Notes: a model not told the origin generated them from the sequence alone. A stretch of DNA of 64,000 nucleotides from Chthonomonas sp. UBA1950 (GCA_002336105.1 DDEQ01000041.1:598-64597), one strand, 5' to 3'. Shown: positions 34,545-44,310, numbered from the stretch's first letter. Translations and numbers: made by a program.

Positions 34545-35696
34545 ATGAGACGAGTTACGAAACCTACCGCATCTATTCTGTGGCTTGAATGGAAGCACTA
34601 TTATGCTGACAATAGCCTGACACAGCCCCATGTCGTTCTAGTGAATCACCAGGTCTTCGACATGAACCGTTTGGCAGTCCAACGAGGTGTCAAAGTGGGC
34701 ATGCGAAAGCATCAATACAAGGCACTTGCTGATAACTGTCTCGTGTCTGAATTTGCACCTAACCCTGCGAGATCCAACTCATGGCTCGACTTGTGTGCGC
34801 CCTATTCAAGTGTGATTGAACCCAATGGAGAACATGCCGCTGCGCTTGATCTAAGTGCACACCCATCACCGGTGGATCTAGTCAACCGACTACTTGATGG
34901 GCTTCTTGTGCTTGAATACGGTGATTTGTATGCCGCTCTCGCGCCCAGTAAATGGTTGGCTCAACTCGCCTCATCAAGCCAGCAAGGCTTAGCTGTCGTT
35001 TCTGATCCTGCCAACTATCTAGCTCATAGACCGATTAGTTCACTGAGTGTGGTGGAACCCGAAATTCTTGATCGTCTGAGGTTTCTTGGTTACAAAACAA
35101 TTGGTGAGGTTGCGACGCTTACGACTGAAGTTCTTCGTTCTCAGTTCGGAGACGATTACCTCACCATTCAACAAGCATCAAGAGGGACATTAAGAGATCA
35201 CGTTTTGCCGGTGTATCCCGAAGACGAGCTTCATGAGTTCATGCACTTTGCGGAACCAATTGATGATTTGCTGATGCTGGAATCTGCATTATCAAAGCTC
35301 TCTCTCAGTTTATCGGCCAGATTGTCGGGGCAACAAGCTACAGGATTGACCCTCAGTGTTCAGTTCGAAGATCACCAAGAGGTTTGTGCTGATAGAATGC
35401 TCAAGCGCCCAATCTACGGGAACACTGGACTACTCTCGACGCTTAAGGTCTTGTTGCCTCTCATCAAGATAAGTAAGCCCGTTATTCGACTCGGTGTGAA
35501 GTTGAATGCACTAGAGCCTCTTCGCACACGGCAAAAAGCACTGTTTGCAAAAGACAATCCTGTTGACCCAAATGTCAGTGTTCGAATCATCCGCAATGCG
35601 TATGGTGATCAGTCGCTGATGAAGGCTACAGAGATTGTGCTCCCCCGACGAGAGCAGGTGCTCAAGGAGTGGCGACGTGCCACCGGATGGTACTGA
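34545..35696 (+). CDS. ImuB-like Y-family DNA polymerase homologue
   Basis: ImuB proteins are catalytically weak Y-family relatives that bring DnaE2 to the beta clamp during mutagenic repair. The 383-residue protein aligns with Y-family polymerases: an N-terminal palm region (VLVNHQVFDMNRLAVQRGVKVGM), a helix-hairpin-helix thumb (ILDRLRFLGYKTIGEVATLTTEVLRSQFG split over two lines of helix) and a little-finger domain. The acidic metal-binding residues of active polymerases (DxD type and SxDE) are not visible, as expected for ImuB. The next gene, dnaE2-like, overlaps it by 20 nt. No imuA or lexA is nearby. Confidence 0.85.
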   Translation: MRRVTKPTASILWLEWKHYYADNSLTQPHVVLVNHQVFDMNRLAVQRGVKVGMRKHQYKALADNCLVSEFAPNPARSNSWLDLCAPYSSVIEPNGEHAAALDLSAHPSPVDLVNRLLDGLLVLEYGDLYAALAPSKWLAQLASSSQQGLAVVSDPANYLAHRPISSLSVVEPEILDRLRFLGYKTIGEVATLTTEVLRSQFGDDYLTIQQASRGTLRDHVLPVYPEDELHEFMHFAEPIDDLLMLESALSKLSLSLSARLSGQQATGLTLSVQFEDHQEVCADRMLKRPIYGNTGLLSTLKVLLPLIKISKPVIRLGVKLNALEPLRTRQKALFAKDNPVDPNVSVRIIRNAYGDQSLMKATEIVLPRREQVLKEWRRATGWY

Positions 35697-38600
35697 GACC
35701 TTAGCCAAATGGCGCGAGGCGGGCGAGTGGTGGGCAGGGAGCAACGGAAGAGAAATCCATCGCTTTATAGACTCTCATGGAACTCGCCGGGAACGAATCA
35801 CAGATATTCCGACTGAAGCAGCTACACCTGAAACCAGCATAAAGGTACGGCGAATCACAGATGAAAAGGTGAGTCTCGCAACCGGCTATTACGAACCTAG
35901 CCAATATGGTTCCGGACTGAGAACTGGTCGTGCCCCAGGTGTCCTGCTTCATTCTTACAGCGCGTACGCATTTAGCTATGGCACCATAATCGCGGGTGAG
36001 CTTGCCGCACTGGCTGCTGAGCGCGGGTTTGGCACTGTCCTCCTTGCCGATCCATTTAGTCTTGTTGGTGCACGTGAGTTTGCAAAGACCGCCGCCCTAG
36101 TAGGAGTCAAGCCGCTGATCGGAGCGACCTTTGAGCTTGAAGATGGCGGTTCCATTGTCTTAGTTGCAAAAAACAAGAATGGCTACAAGACCCTTTCAAA
36201 GCTGATTACTGAGTGCCATTTAGCTGAGCCTAGGCTTTATCCTCTGTGCAATTGGAACCGGCTTTCATTGCATAACTCAGGACTTCTCTGCCTGACTGGG
36301 GGCAGTAATGGTCCGCTGGATCGTCACCTCATAAGGCGTGATGCCGTCAAAGCTGCGGCTGTACTAGACCGCCTGATTCACTTGTATGGGCGAGGCGATG
36401 TCTTTGTTCAAATAGAAAGGTCCATGCTTCCTTGGCAGCACTCTGTCGAGACAAGACTGAGAGAGTTGGCTCGTTCTAGAGGAGTTTGTGCTGTTGCAGG
36501 TGGACCAGTCATTCATGCAAATCGTCAGGACTTTCCCGCCCACGATGTTTTGGTTTGTGTCGATTCTCTATGCTTAATCGATGAAATAGATGGTCGTAAA
36601 CCGCCTCGTGCTGAACATCAAGTTCAGATTGACTCTCCACCCAGACGATCGCTCAATGCAGAGCGGTTTTTAAGGGATTCTGCTGATCTTGAGGAACTCT
36701 ATTCAGATTCACCCGACCTAATTGATAATGCTAAACGACTTTCGGATAGATGCGAGTCGCAAGTTTTACCTGGCCGCATCAATTTGCCTGAGTTTTGCAA
36801 GGATGAAAACGGACTGCTTGTACAGATAGTTCAAGCGAGTGCATTCAATCTGTATCCAAAGATCTCCCATGCGTTACAAAGGCGAATCGATTACGAGCTC
36901 AGAAGAATTACCAAACTAGGTTGGGCTCGTCACTTTCTCATTGGGTGGGAGATGTGTGAATGGGCTAAATCGCAGAACATCCTGCTGAGTGGGCGAGGCT
37001 CGGTAGTCGATTCTGTCATCGCCTATTGCTTGGGCATCTCACGAATTGATGCTTTTGAACATAAGCTGTATTTCGATCGCTTTTTACCCCCGGATGGTAG
37101 CAAGCGTCCAGACATTGACATCGACTTTGAAGCCGCCCGAAGAGAGGATGTACGACAGCACCTCATTACGCGATACGGTGATGCGCATGTGGCGACCGTG
37201 TGCGCTATCGGAACCTATGGAACGAGGGGAATTCTGCGTGAAGTCGGAAAAGTGATGGGGATTTCACCCTCCGACATCAGCTACTTATCGAAGCGAATCC
37301 ATGGTGGTATCAACCCCAATCGCTTAGATGAAGCACTAGCTGCGCGCCCCGAATTAAGAGACAGCAATATCGAGAAAGCGCGATATTTCTGGGTTTTCAA
37401 ACTTGCAGAGCGGATGATGGATCTTCCGCGTAACCTCCGCGCTCATTCATCGGGAGTCGTGTTATCAGAAGTGCCTATCAACGAGGTCGTGCCGGTGCAG
37501 TGGTCGGGTGCTGAGGGCGTCAAGATCATTCAGTGGGATAAACGCAGTTCCAAGGTCAATTTCGACAAGTTCGATGTGTTATGCCTTCGAGGTAACGATG
37601 TCCTTGGGGGAACTCAGCGTAAAGTCGGCGGCGGTCTACGAGTAACTGATCTTCCCATTGACGACCCCGAAACGTATAGAGCGATGCGCTCAGGGCAGCT
37701 TATCGGCATTCCACAATCAGCATCTCCAGCGATGCGGCAAGCTCACATTCGCATTGGCACCCAAAACCTTAGCGATGCGAGTATTGTGCAAGCAGGCATC
37801 CGGCCAGGGGTAGGTGGTGCTGTCAAATTAAACGAATATATTTCTCGAAGAAAAGGAAAAGTATTTCGTTACCTTCATGAAGATTTAGCCGATATATTGC
37901 AACCTACCTTAGGAATTGTAGTATTTCAAGAACAAATAGATAAATTACTAGAGCGGTTTGCAGGCTATACAGGAGATGAGGCAGAAGAGATACGAGAGTT
38001 AATCCAGAAACATCATCAGAAAGGTCGTATTGACCCTGCATGTGAAGAGATTAAGGATCGAATAATTGCTCGAGGTTATAGTCATCAAGTAGCACATGAA
38101 ATCCATCAACTCGTAGCCGGTTTCAAAGGGTACGGGTTTGCCGAAGGGCATGCCTTTGCTTTTGCCGAAATCTCGGTGAGATCAATCTACTGCCAACAGC
38201 ACTACCCGGCCCCATACTTTGCTGCTTTGCTCGATGCACAGCCGGCGGGCTATTACGGACCTATTACAATCGCAAATGAGGCAAGAAGTCGTGGAGTAAC
38301 GATCCTTCCCCCACACATCAATCGCAGTAAAAGTGAGTTCACTGTTGAAGATGTAAAGTCGAACATGGACCCAAAGATTCTGATTCCTGGAGCAGGAATT
38401 AGGATTCCCTTTAAGCAGATCCAAGGCATCAGTAAGGAGCTATGTGATCGATTTGTTGAGTTACAACCTTATGAATCCATCTTTGATTTTGCCGTTCGAG
38501 CCCAGCCTACTCGCCCTGAGCTAGAGACGCTCATCCTGGTTGGAGCATTTGATGAACTACACGCGAACCGACGGGAATTATTATGGACCGTCGCTACATT

Positions 38601-39141
38601 AATGGAGTACGCAGGTGGGATACGGAACTTGTATGGAAGCCTGCCACTAATATTTGAACCTCCACCTATAGCCAGCAATATCGTTGACTTTTCTGCGCCA
38701 GAGAAAGCGATCTATGAAAGGAGATTTCTAGGCATGGATGTCGATCATCATTTGATGGCCTTCGAAAGAGACAGAATTCGCAAGAAGGGTGGACTATCTG
38801 CCTTCGATGCTTCGAATTTACACCCTGGCAAGAAGGTCTTTGTTGTTGGTAATCCTATCAGATTGCGGTTTCCACCTACTCAGAGTGGAAAACGAGTTAT
38901 GTTCTTCGATCTAGAAGATGAAACTGGACTGCTCAATGTGACTAGTTTTAACGATGTCTATCAACGTGACGGACATAAAGTGATATGCCATCCCTATGTG
39001 ACGATATGGGGCCAAACGGAAGATAGAGATGGGCACTTATCGTTTATTGCTGAATCAATACTGGCTTACTCGCCTAAGATGTCAAGCATTTGTAACACAG
39101 ATGTAATACCTATCGTGATTGCCGATTTCTTAATGCGATAG
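35677..39141 (+). CDS. dnaE2: Error-prone DNA polymerase III alpha subunit, DnaE2-like
   Basis: The 1154-residue protein is a C-family polymerase of the DnaE2 (ImuC) type, used for damage-induced mutagenesis. It has an N-terminal PHP domain that looks degenerate (LLHSYSAYAF in place of HVHTEYS, LLADPFS in place of TDH). The palm has active-site aspartates in RPDIDIDFE and KFDVLCLR, fingers follow (HAFAFAEISVRS region), and an OB fold lies near the C-terminus. GTG 35677 has AAGGAG 7 nt upstream, so the 14-codon extension starting at TTG 35635 is not used. It is somewhat longer than most DnaE2 (about 1050). A short A/T-rich patch occurs at about 37820-38110. Confidence 0.92.
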   Translation: MPPDGTETLAKWREAGEWWAGSNGREIHRFIDSHGTRRERITDIPTEAATPETSIKVRRITDEKVSLATGYYEPSQYGSGLRTGRAPGVLLHSYSAYAFSYGTIIAGELAALAAERGFGTVLLADPFSLVGAREFAKTAALVGVKPLIGATFELEDGGSIVLVAKNKNGYKTLSKLITECHLAEPRLYPLCNWNRLSLHNSGLLCLTGGSNGPLDRHLIRRDAVKAAAVLDRLIHLYGRGDVFVQIERSMLPWQHSVETRLRELARSRGVCAVAGGPVIHANRQDFPAHDVLVCVDSLCLIDEIDGRKPPRAEHQVQIDSPPRRSLNAERFLRDSADLEELYSDSPDLIDNAKRLSDRCESQVLPGRINLPEFCKDENGLLVQIVQASAFNLYPKISHALQRRIDYELRRITKLGWARHFLIGWEMCEWAKSQNILLSGRGSVVDSVIAYCLGISRIDAFEHKLYFDRFLPPDGSKRPDIDIDFEAARREDVRQHLITRYGDAHVATVCAIGTYGTRGILREVGKVMGISPSDISYLSKRIHGGINPNRLDEALAARPELRDSNIEKARYFWVFKLAERMMDLPRNLRAHSSGVVLSEVPINEVVPVQWSGAEGVKIIQWDKRSSKVNFDKFDVLCLRGNDVLGGTQRKVGGGLRVTDLPIDDPETYRAMRSGQLIGIPQSASPAMRQAHIRIGTQNLSDASIVQAGIRPGVGGAVKLNEYISRRKGKVFRYLHEDLADILQPTLGIVVFQEQIDKLLERFAGYTGDEAEEIRELIQKHHQKGRIDPACEEIKDRIIARGYSHQVAHEIHQLVAGFKGYGFAEGHAFAFAEISVRSIYCQQHYPAPYFAALLDAQPAGYYGPITIANEARSRGVTILPPHINRSKSEFTVEDVKSNMDPKILIPGAGIRIPFKQIQGISKELCDRFVELQPYESIFDFAVRAQPTRPELETLILVGAFDELHANRRELLWTVATLMEYAGGIRNLYGSLPLIFEPPPIASNIVDFSAPEKAIYERRFLGMDVDHHLMAFERDRIRKKGGLSAFDASNLHPGKKVFVVGNPIRLRFPPTQSGKRVMFFDLEDETGLLNVTSFNDVYQRDGHKVICHPYVTIWGQTEDRDGHLSFIAESILAYSPKMSSICNTDVIPIVIADFLMR

Positions 39142-39542
39142 TGATCTGGCTGCTAGTTGCGCATCCGATATATGAGTTTCGTGTTGCTCAGCGACTTATG
39201 ACAACCCAAGATGGTCCAACTTCGGTTAGAAAGACCTTCGACAATGCTGGCAACATGACAGCAGAAAACCGTGGCGAAGTGATTTCAGTTGACCAAATCA
39301 TGCGATTGTTCGAACTGGCTTCAACTGCCGATCTTACGTTCAAAATGGCGAGTTCCGAACAGAAGAGGGAGCTGCTCCAATTTATGCTCTCGAACTCCTC
39401 TTGGGTGGATGGAAAGCTCGAGGTGGAGATGTTCGAAGCGTTCGATTTGATGCTAAATCTGGCAGAAACGGCCACTCAAAATGTTCACGAGACCGTTGAA
39501 AACGGCCTCGTAAACATCAAATCTGTTGATTGGTGGAGATGA
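39141..39542 (+). pseudogene. C-terminal remnant of a large serine recombinase
   Basis: The 133-codon frame contains QIMRLFELASTADLTFKM followed by SSEQKRELLQFMLSNSSW and DGKLEVEMFEAFDLML. This is the characteristic last segment of large serine recombinases (a helix pair ending in eKRxLLxxxlSN, then a short strand and pFdlL). The catalytic resolvase domain and the recombinase domain are absent, so it is a remnant, although the frame is intact. Its final codons lie over the 3' end of tRNA-Ala on the other strand, a usual integration site. The start overlaps the dnaE2 stop by one base. Confidence 0.65.
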
Positions 39543-39606
39543 TGGGATTCGAACCCACGACCTCTGCAGTGCGATTGCAGCGCTCTCCCAACTGAGCTAC
39601 ATCCCC
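39531..39606 (-). tRNA. tRNA-Ala (anticodon CGC), CCA encoded
   Basis: The minus strand folds as a tRNA: acceptor GGGGATG paired with CATCTCC, D arm AGCTCAGTTGGGAGAGC, anticodon stem CTGCA/TGCAG with loop ATCGCAC (anticodon CGC), T arm with GGTTCGAATCC, discriminator A and an encoded CCA (39531-39533). It reads GCG codons. Confidence 0.95.
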
Positions 39607-39832
39607 AAAAACTAGTTCAAGCGAACTCGTCTGGAACTCGCGCAAGGCGATTCCAACAGAAGCAGGATACCACGCGCACTTCGGCTAGACAACTAGACTC
39701 GACTGTGCCTCAAAACCATTGCGGAATCCCCGATATAAAGTCGATTGATCGTTCTGCTCAGATAAGGTGTAGAGTGAGTATGTCGAAAGGCGTGTCATGA
39801 CCAGGCAGATGAATGCTCGTCTTAGTTTGTCA

Positions 39833-40156
39833 TTACTTGAGGCGCTCGACCGAGTTCAGATAAAGGTCAAATTGGTCAAATGCAAAGAGGTTTTGTTTGG
39901 CCTGAGCGAAATTCACAACGTTCGACTGATGTGGTTTAAAGCGATAGTTCCTTAGCTTCAGGCCAATATCTGGTCGAACCCGAGGTGCACGTAGAGTCGC
40001 GCGAGCAGTCAGTCCATAGACCGCAAAACCAATAGCTACTGGGAAAAATGTGGGTTTTAAGCTGGGTGCCTCCGCGTTTGTGAGGCGGTAACGAGTCGTA
40101 TCGTCGGGCGTGAAAGTGAATGCGTTGTGCTGGGACGAATGCCCAGTTAGCGACAA
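39833..40156 (-). CDS. Hypothetical protein
   Basis: The 107-codon frame has protein-like composition, with one possible transmembrane segment (TFFPVAIGFAVYGLTARA, about 36-53) and a conserved-looking end (LKLRNYRFKPHQSNVVNF). No family recognised. It is divergent from the GH53 gene, whose start is 34 bp away. No opposing gene covers it, which argues that it is real, but there is no strong ribosome site. The adjacent stretch 39607-39832 shows nothing recognisable. Confidence 0.45.
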   Translation of the reverse strand: MSLTGHSSQHNAFTFTPDDTTRYRLTNAEAPSLKPTFFPVAIGFAVYGLTARATLRAPRVRPDIGLKLRNYRFKPHQSNVVNFAQAKQNLFAFDQFDLYLNSVERLK

Positions 40157-40189
40157 AGTCGTGTATGGTTTGTTGGAGTAGAGAGTTCG

Positions 40190-41233
40190 ATGATTATCTT
40201 TGCATGCCTTGCATTAGCCAGCAGTCAGTGGCGCGGCGTCGATGCCTCTTTTGTGCCTGAGTATCGTGACCTCAAGGTGCCGTTTTATGTTGGTGATCGC
40301 CAAGTCGATCCGCTAGAAGCGCTCGCGAAAGCAGGAAATAATCTCCTGCGTCTACGGATTTGGGTTAATCCAAAGGACAAGTATTGTGACCTTGACCATA
40401 CGCTGAAGCTTGCAAGAGATGGAAAGAAGCTCGGCATGGCGTTGATGCTTGATTTTCATTACTCCGATTGGTGGGCAGATCCTGGTCATCAAACGATTCC
40501 TGAAGCATGGAAAGACTTGAGCGTCGACCAACTCCAAGTCAAGGTGAGCGAATACACCACGGACATTCTGAACCGTTTGATTAAGCAAGGAACAGCGCCA
40601 AGAATTATACAAATTGGCAACGAAATACGTGCTGGTTTTATGTGGCCAGCCGGAAAAATGTATGAGAATGGGTGGCCGAACTTTCTGAAGCTAGTTCAGA
40701 CGGGATGCGCTGCCGCTCGTAAGGCTTCGCCGACTTCTGAACTCATGCTTCACACCGATTCGGGTGCGGACAATGGAGCTTGCCGGTTTCTATACGACAA
40801 GTTTGCGGACGCGAAAATAGACTACGACATCATTGGTTTAAGCTATTACCCTTGGTGGCATGGTTCGCTCGATAACTTGCGACTTAATGTCACTGACCTC
40901 GCGAGCAGGTACAAGAAGAAGGTGATGATAGCCGAGACCGCTTATCCATTCACTTTAGCGAAACGTCGCTCTAGGTTTGTGGAAACGGAGAAGCAACTGC
41001 TCGATGGATATCCGGCTACCGAAGAGGGACAATCTAAATTCTTGGAAGAAGTGAAGAAGATAGTTGCACAAATCCCAGGTGGTTTAGGTGCTGGAGTCGT
41101 CTATTGGGCGCCAGAGTATGTTGCGGCACCAGGAATTCAAACTCCTTACGATAACCTCTGTCTATTTGACTATGATCACAGAATGCTTCAAGGCGCATAT
41201 ACACTCGGAAACAAGCAAAAACCAAAGCGTTAA
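40190..41233 (+). CDS. Arabinogalactan endo-beta-1,4-galactanase, GH53
   Basis: GH53 enzymes cleave beta-1,4-galactan of plant pectin. The 347-residue protein has a short signal (IIFACLALASS) and the family motifs: GVDASFVPEY, NLLRLRIWVNP, LMLDFHYSDWWADPG, QIGNEI with the acid/base Glu145, and IAETAYPF with the nucleophile Glu249. Full length for the family. No transporter or other pectin genes adjoin it, though a LacI regulator is 1.1 kb downstream. Confidence 0.93.
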   Translation: MIIFACLALASSQWRGVDASFVPEYRDLKVPFYVGDRQVDPLEALAKAGNNLLRLRIWVNPKDKYCDLDHTLKLARDGKKLGMALMLDFHYSDWWADPGHQTIPEAWKDLSVDQLQVKVSEYTTDILNRLIKQGTAPRIIQIGNEIRAGFMWPAGKMYENGWPNFLKLVQTGCAAARKASPTSELMLHTDSGADNGACRFLYDKFADAKIDYDIIGLSYYPWWHGSLDNLRLNVTDLASRYKKKVMIAETAYPFTLAKRRSRFVETEKQLLDGYPATEEGQSKFLEEVKKIVAQIPGGLGAGVVYWAPEYVAAPGIQTPYDNLCLFDYDHRMLQGAYTLGNKQKPKR

Positions 41234-41296
41234 GGCAGGTAAATTATGTTGCTCTCCGATGGATTTGATCGGGTGAAGCATTGAGATTTTGCGTCT

Positions 41297-42190
41297 ATGA
41301 AGGATGGTTTATTCACCAATCTAGGTTCACATGTCTTCAAAGCTGAAGATAACAAGCTCCTACCGCTCAACCCTTCGGCGCAGAATTTGAGCGTTACTGA
41401 CGTCGAATATAAATTAGTTTTAGGCTTAAAAATTATACAAATAGATGGGCGGACCTATCAAGTCGAACCGTTCGAGGTTGAGAGCGAACGATTCATCATC
41501 TTGCATGACGTTTCGTACTTTACGCAGCAGATCGAAGAAGCGCAACAAGACACTCAGAGTTATCTGTATGCCATTTCCCATGATTTCCGAGCTCCGCTCC
41601 GCGCCATCCTGATGTCTGGCATGATCCTCACCGAAGACTATGGCGAGGTGTTGGATGAGAACGCTCATCAAGAACTCAAAAGGCAAGAAGTCGCGGCGAA
41701 GAAACTCAATAGCTATATCGACGAACTGTTGAAGCTGTCAAGGATTGGTACGGCTAAGTTCAGCCCCAAGCCGATCAGTCTTTCGGCGATTGCCCAAGAA
41801 ATAGGAAATAGCTTTCAGCTTGTCCAAGATGAACAACTCTTTATTGACAATGACCTACATGCCGTGGGAGATGAAGCTCTCGTAAATGCGTTAATTGGGC
41901 ATCTGATCAGCAACGCCGTAAAGTTTCACTCGGGCGAGCGTCCTCTTAGAATCGAAGTCGGTCTCCACCAAGGCGAGTTTTTTGTTCGCGACAACGGGAT
42001 AGGAATTCGAAGTGTCGACATCGATCGAATCACGAATGTGTTTGAACGCGTTAACGGGAATGACTATCCTGGATTCGGTACGGGGCTTACTCAAGCGAAA
42101 AGGATCGTCGAAAGACACTCGGGCAAGCTTAGAATTGAGTCCGAGGTCAATATTGGAACAACCGTTTGGTTCCAACTAATCGCTGAATAA
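41297..42190 (+). CDS. Orphan sensor histidine kinase
   Basis: The 297-residue soluble kinase has an N-terminal region of about 80 residues resembling a truncated PAS domain. A HisKA dimerisation domain follows with His95 in YAISHDFRAPLR, then the ATPase domain with N box HLISNAVKFH, G1 DNGIGIR and G2 GFGTGLTQAKRIV. The sequence is closest in style to phytochrome-like or bacteriophytochrome-type kinases (SHDFRAPLR). No response regulator is adjacent and there is no membrane segment. It starts at ATG 41297, 63 bp after the galactanase gene. Confidence 0.88.
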   Translation: MKDGLFTNLGSHVFKAEDNKLLPLNPSAQNLSVTDVEYKLVLGLKIIQIDGRTYQVEPFEVESERFIILHDVSYFTQQIEEAQQDTQSYLYAISHDFRAPLRAILMSGMILTEDYGEVLDENAHQELKRQEVAAKKLNSYIDELLKLSRIGTAKFSPKPISLSAIAQEIGNSFQLVQDEQLFIDNDLHAVGDEALVNALIGHLISNAVKFHSGERPLRIEVGLHQGEFFVRDNGIGIRSVDIDRITNVFERVNGNDYPGFGTGLTQAKRIVERHSGKLRIESEVNIGTTVWFQLIAE

Positions 42191-42325
42191 ACTCTCAGCG
42201 AATAACTAAACATGTAAACTCAGTTGCATAACCAGGGTGCATATGTTGATCTTCTATTCGCAATATTTGGCCTAAATTCACGAATATTGGGCGGATTACG
42301 GCTTTTTGTGTACACTAATATTCAG

Positions 42326-42337
42326 TTAACGCGTTTA
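42326..42337. promoter_or_regulatory. Palindromic operator candidate of the LacI-family gene
   Basis: TTAACGCGTTTA contains the perfect palindrome AACGCGTT with a central CG, as is typical of LacI-family operators. It stands 25 bp before the regulator ATG and next to a TACACT -10-like box. An A/T-rich inverted repeat (CAATATT/AATATTG) lies 50 bp further upstream. Autoregulation is inferred. Confidence 0.45.
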
Positions 42338-42362
42338 GCAAATAAGGCGAAGAGGCACTAGA

Positions 42363-43382
42363 ATGGCAACGATTCGAGACGTAGCAAAAGTGAGTGGGGT
42401 ATCCGCGGCAACTGTGTCAAACGTTTTGAATCAGCGTGCCGACCGTGTGAGCGCAGAAACACGTGACAAAGTGCTTGCTGCGGTGCGGAGCCTCAAGTAC
42501 CGACCTGGTCCAGCTCATCAGTTTCACCAGACCGTCCGTGTCCGCAATATAGGGGTTCTGATTCCGAATTTTGCGCCTCGTCCTTTAACGAGCGATGTGT
42601 ACACCTTTGGGGTGCTGAATGGCATTCTGGAGGCAGCGCTTATGAGGGAGTGGACGGCAACAATCTACGCGGACATCTTGTGGCGTGAAAACGGTCAGTC
42701 CATCCGTCAACGGTATGACGGTAGGTGTGACGGTATCGTGGCGATTGCTCCTTCTAAGCAGCGCGATTCCATACCTGTCCTCGTGGAAAGAGGCGTACCG
42801 ATTGTTCAAATCGGCACGACCGCCTGGATAGATGGAGTATCCAGCGTTGACGTTGATAACTTCGCCATTGGTGTTCAGGCGGCGGAGCACCTCTATGGAC
42901 TCGGTCACAGAAGCCTTTGCTTTGTTGGATCGAAGGAGGAAGCGATTGCAGCGGTTGAGCGTCTTGATGGTTTCAGTTCTTGCCTCGAAGACTACCAATC
43001 AGTCTCCCTTGAAAAGTTCGCCGTAGGATCTGAGGCAGACCTGGAACGAATTGCCAGACTGATTTTGGAATCAGAAGCGAAGCCCACATGTGCGTTTTGC
43101 TGGAACGATGGGGTTGCTCGATCACTCATCAAAGTTTTAAGCACGCTTGGCGTGAGTGTTCCAACCGCATTCTCGGTTGTCGGTGTCAACAACGACACGT
43201 CGGCTTCTGATACCAACGACTTAACTACTTTTGAACAGGACCTGCACACGATTGGTGTTCAGGCCGCGACGATGCTGATTGACCATCTATTGGATGAAGA
43301 AATTCGTCCAGCAATAGTCCGATTACCAGCACAGTTCATCCCTCGAAGTTCGAGTGGGCCAGCGCCTCAACTCGACAGATAA
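42363..43382 (+). CDS. LacI family transcriptional regulator
   Basis: The 339-residue repressor has the N-terminal helix-turn-helix and hinge (TIRDVAKVSGVSAATVSNVL, 3-22; KVLAAVRSLKYRPG) and a periplasmic-binding-protein-like sensor domain (IGVLIPNF, DGIVAIAPS, GHRSLCFVGS). It binds a palindromic operator and an unknown sugar-like ligand. It is preceded by GAGG 8 nt upstream. Downstream lies a pseudopilin gene 37 bp away, an odd pairing that may reflect read-through and not shared function. Confidence 0.92.
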   Translation: MATIRDVAKVSGVSAATVSNVLNQRADRVSAETRDKVLAAVRSLKYRPGPAHQFHQTVRVRNIGVLIPNFAPRPLTSDVYTFGVLNGILEAALMREWTATIYADILWRENGQSIRQRYDGRCDGIVAIAPSKQRDSIPVLVERGVPIVQIGTTAWIDGVSSVDVDNFAIGVQAAEHLYGLGHRSLCFVGSKEEAIAAVERLDGFSSCLEDYQSVSLEKFAVGSEADLERIARLILESEAKPTCAFCWNDGVARSLIKVLSTLGVSVPTAFSVVGVNNDTSASDTNDLTTFEQDLHTIGVQAATMLIDHLLDEEIRPAIVRLPAQFIPRSSSGPAPQLDR

Positions 43383-43419
43383 ACGACATTACTAGGAACC
43401 AACGGAGGCCAACCTAAAA

Positions 43420-44295
43420 ATGAAAAAGGCATTCACCTTAATTGAACTACTTGTAGTTATTGCGATCATCGCCATCCTTGCTGCAATCTTATTCCCTATC
43501 TTTGCGCAGGCAAAAGAAGCGGCTAAACGGACACAAAATCTGAGCAACCTAAAACAGATTGCTCTTGGCATGACTATGTATGCCAACGACTATGACGACA
43601 CAGTTTGTTACACTTCCAGATTGGGGGTGGGAACGGAGCCTTATATTGTTTGGTGGATGTATGCCGTTAATCCGTACATCAAGAACATGAAGGATTCGTC
43701 AAGCACTTACGATGCTGTCAACGACAGCACGAAAGGCGGTTCCTCTATCTTCATCTCGCCTTTCTGGAACAAGGCGGCGGCGTCAGTCGACTCTGCTGGA
43801 AACAAGCTCACGACTTACACTGGAAATGCTGCGGAACCAACGACGGCGTCCTATGCTCTCTATAGCTATGGAATGAACCAGAACCTGTCGCCGATCTTCT
43901 GGCAGAAATGGGTTGGTTCGCCCTCTTGGGCAGGACCAGATTTCTCGTCAGTAGCGACCTTCACAACGATTTCGGATCCAGCAAACTACGTGATGTTTAC
44001 AGACATTTTTGATACTCCGTGGAACCTGGCAGGTTGCGATGGTTCAGGGACCGAGTGGAGAAAGGTTCAGAATCGCTCCTCTTCTATCGCGCTTGCGACG
44101 ATGGACGGTTCTGCGCACTCGGTTCCAGCTTCAAAGACTCAATATGCATTGAACGCGGCTACCACAAAGTCCGGTTGTTTCAGGTGGTTTTCTGCTTCTG
44201 GCCCGCGCGAGCTACCTGGATCGCAAGTGGCATCCTGCGCGCTGGAAAACACTGGTGCTAAGTATTGGCTATCACCTAGGACTGGCCGCAACTAA
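43420..44295 (+). CDS. Type II pseudopilin-like protein (prepilin N-terminal methylation signal)
   Basis: The 291-residue protein begins with the type IV prepilin-like signal [20 protein letters not shown], followed by [23 protein letters not shown] (split here), which identifies the class of DUF1559-like proteins found in dozens of copies in Armatimonadota and Planctomycetota. The residue before the cleavage site is Ala in place of the usual Gly. The C-terminal globular part is beta-rich, with [10 protein letters not shown] and a late H-x-DG-like [14 protein letters not shown] lies 10 nt before ATG. Its role (secretion or surface structure) is unknown. Confidence 0.9.
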   Translation: MKKAFTLIELLVVIAIIAILAAILFPIFAQAKEAAKRTQNLSNLKQIALGMTMYANDYDDTVCYTSRLGVGTEPYIVWWMYAVNPYIKNMKDSSSTYDAVNDSTKGGSSIFISPFWNKAAASVDSAGNKLTTYTGNAAEPTTASYALYSYGMNQNLSPIFWQKWVGSPSWAGPDFSSVATFTTISDPANYVMFTDIFDTPWNLAGCDGSGTEWRKVQNRSSSIALATMDGSAHSVPASKTQYALNAATTKSGCFRWFSASGPRELPGSQVASCALENTGAKYWLSPRTGRN

Positions 44296-44310
44296 GAGCT
44301 TCCATCAAAA

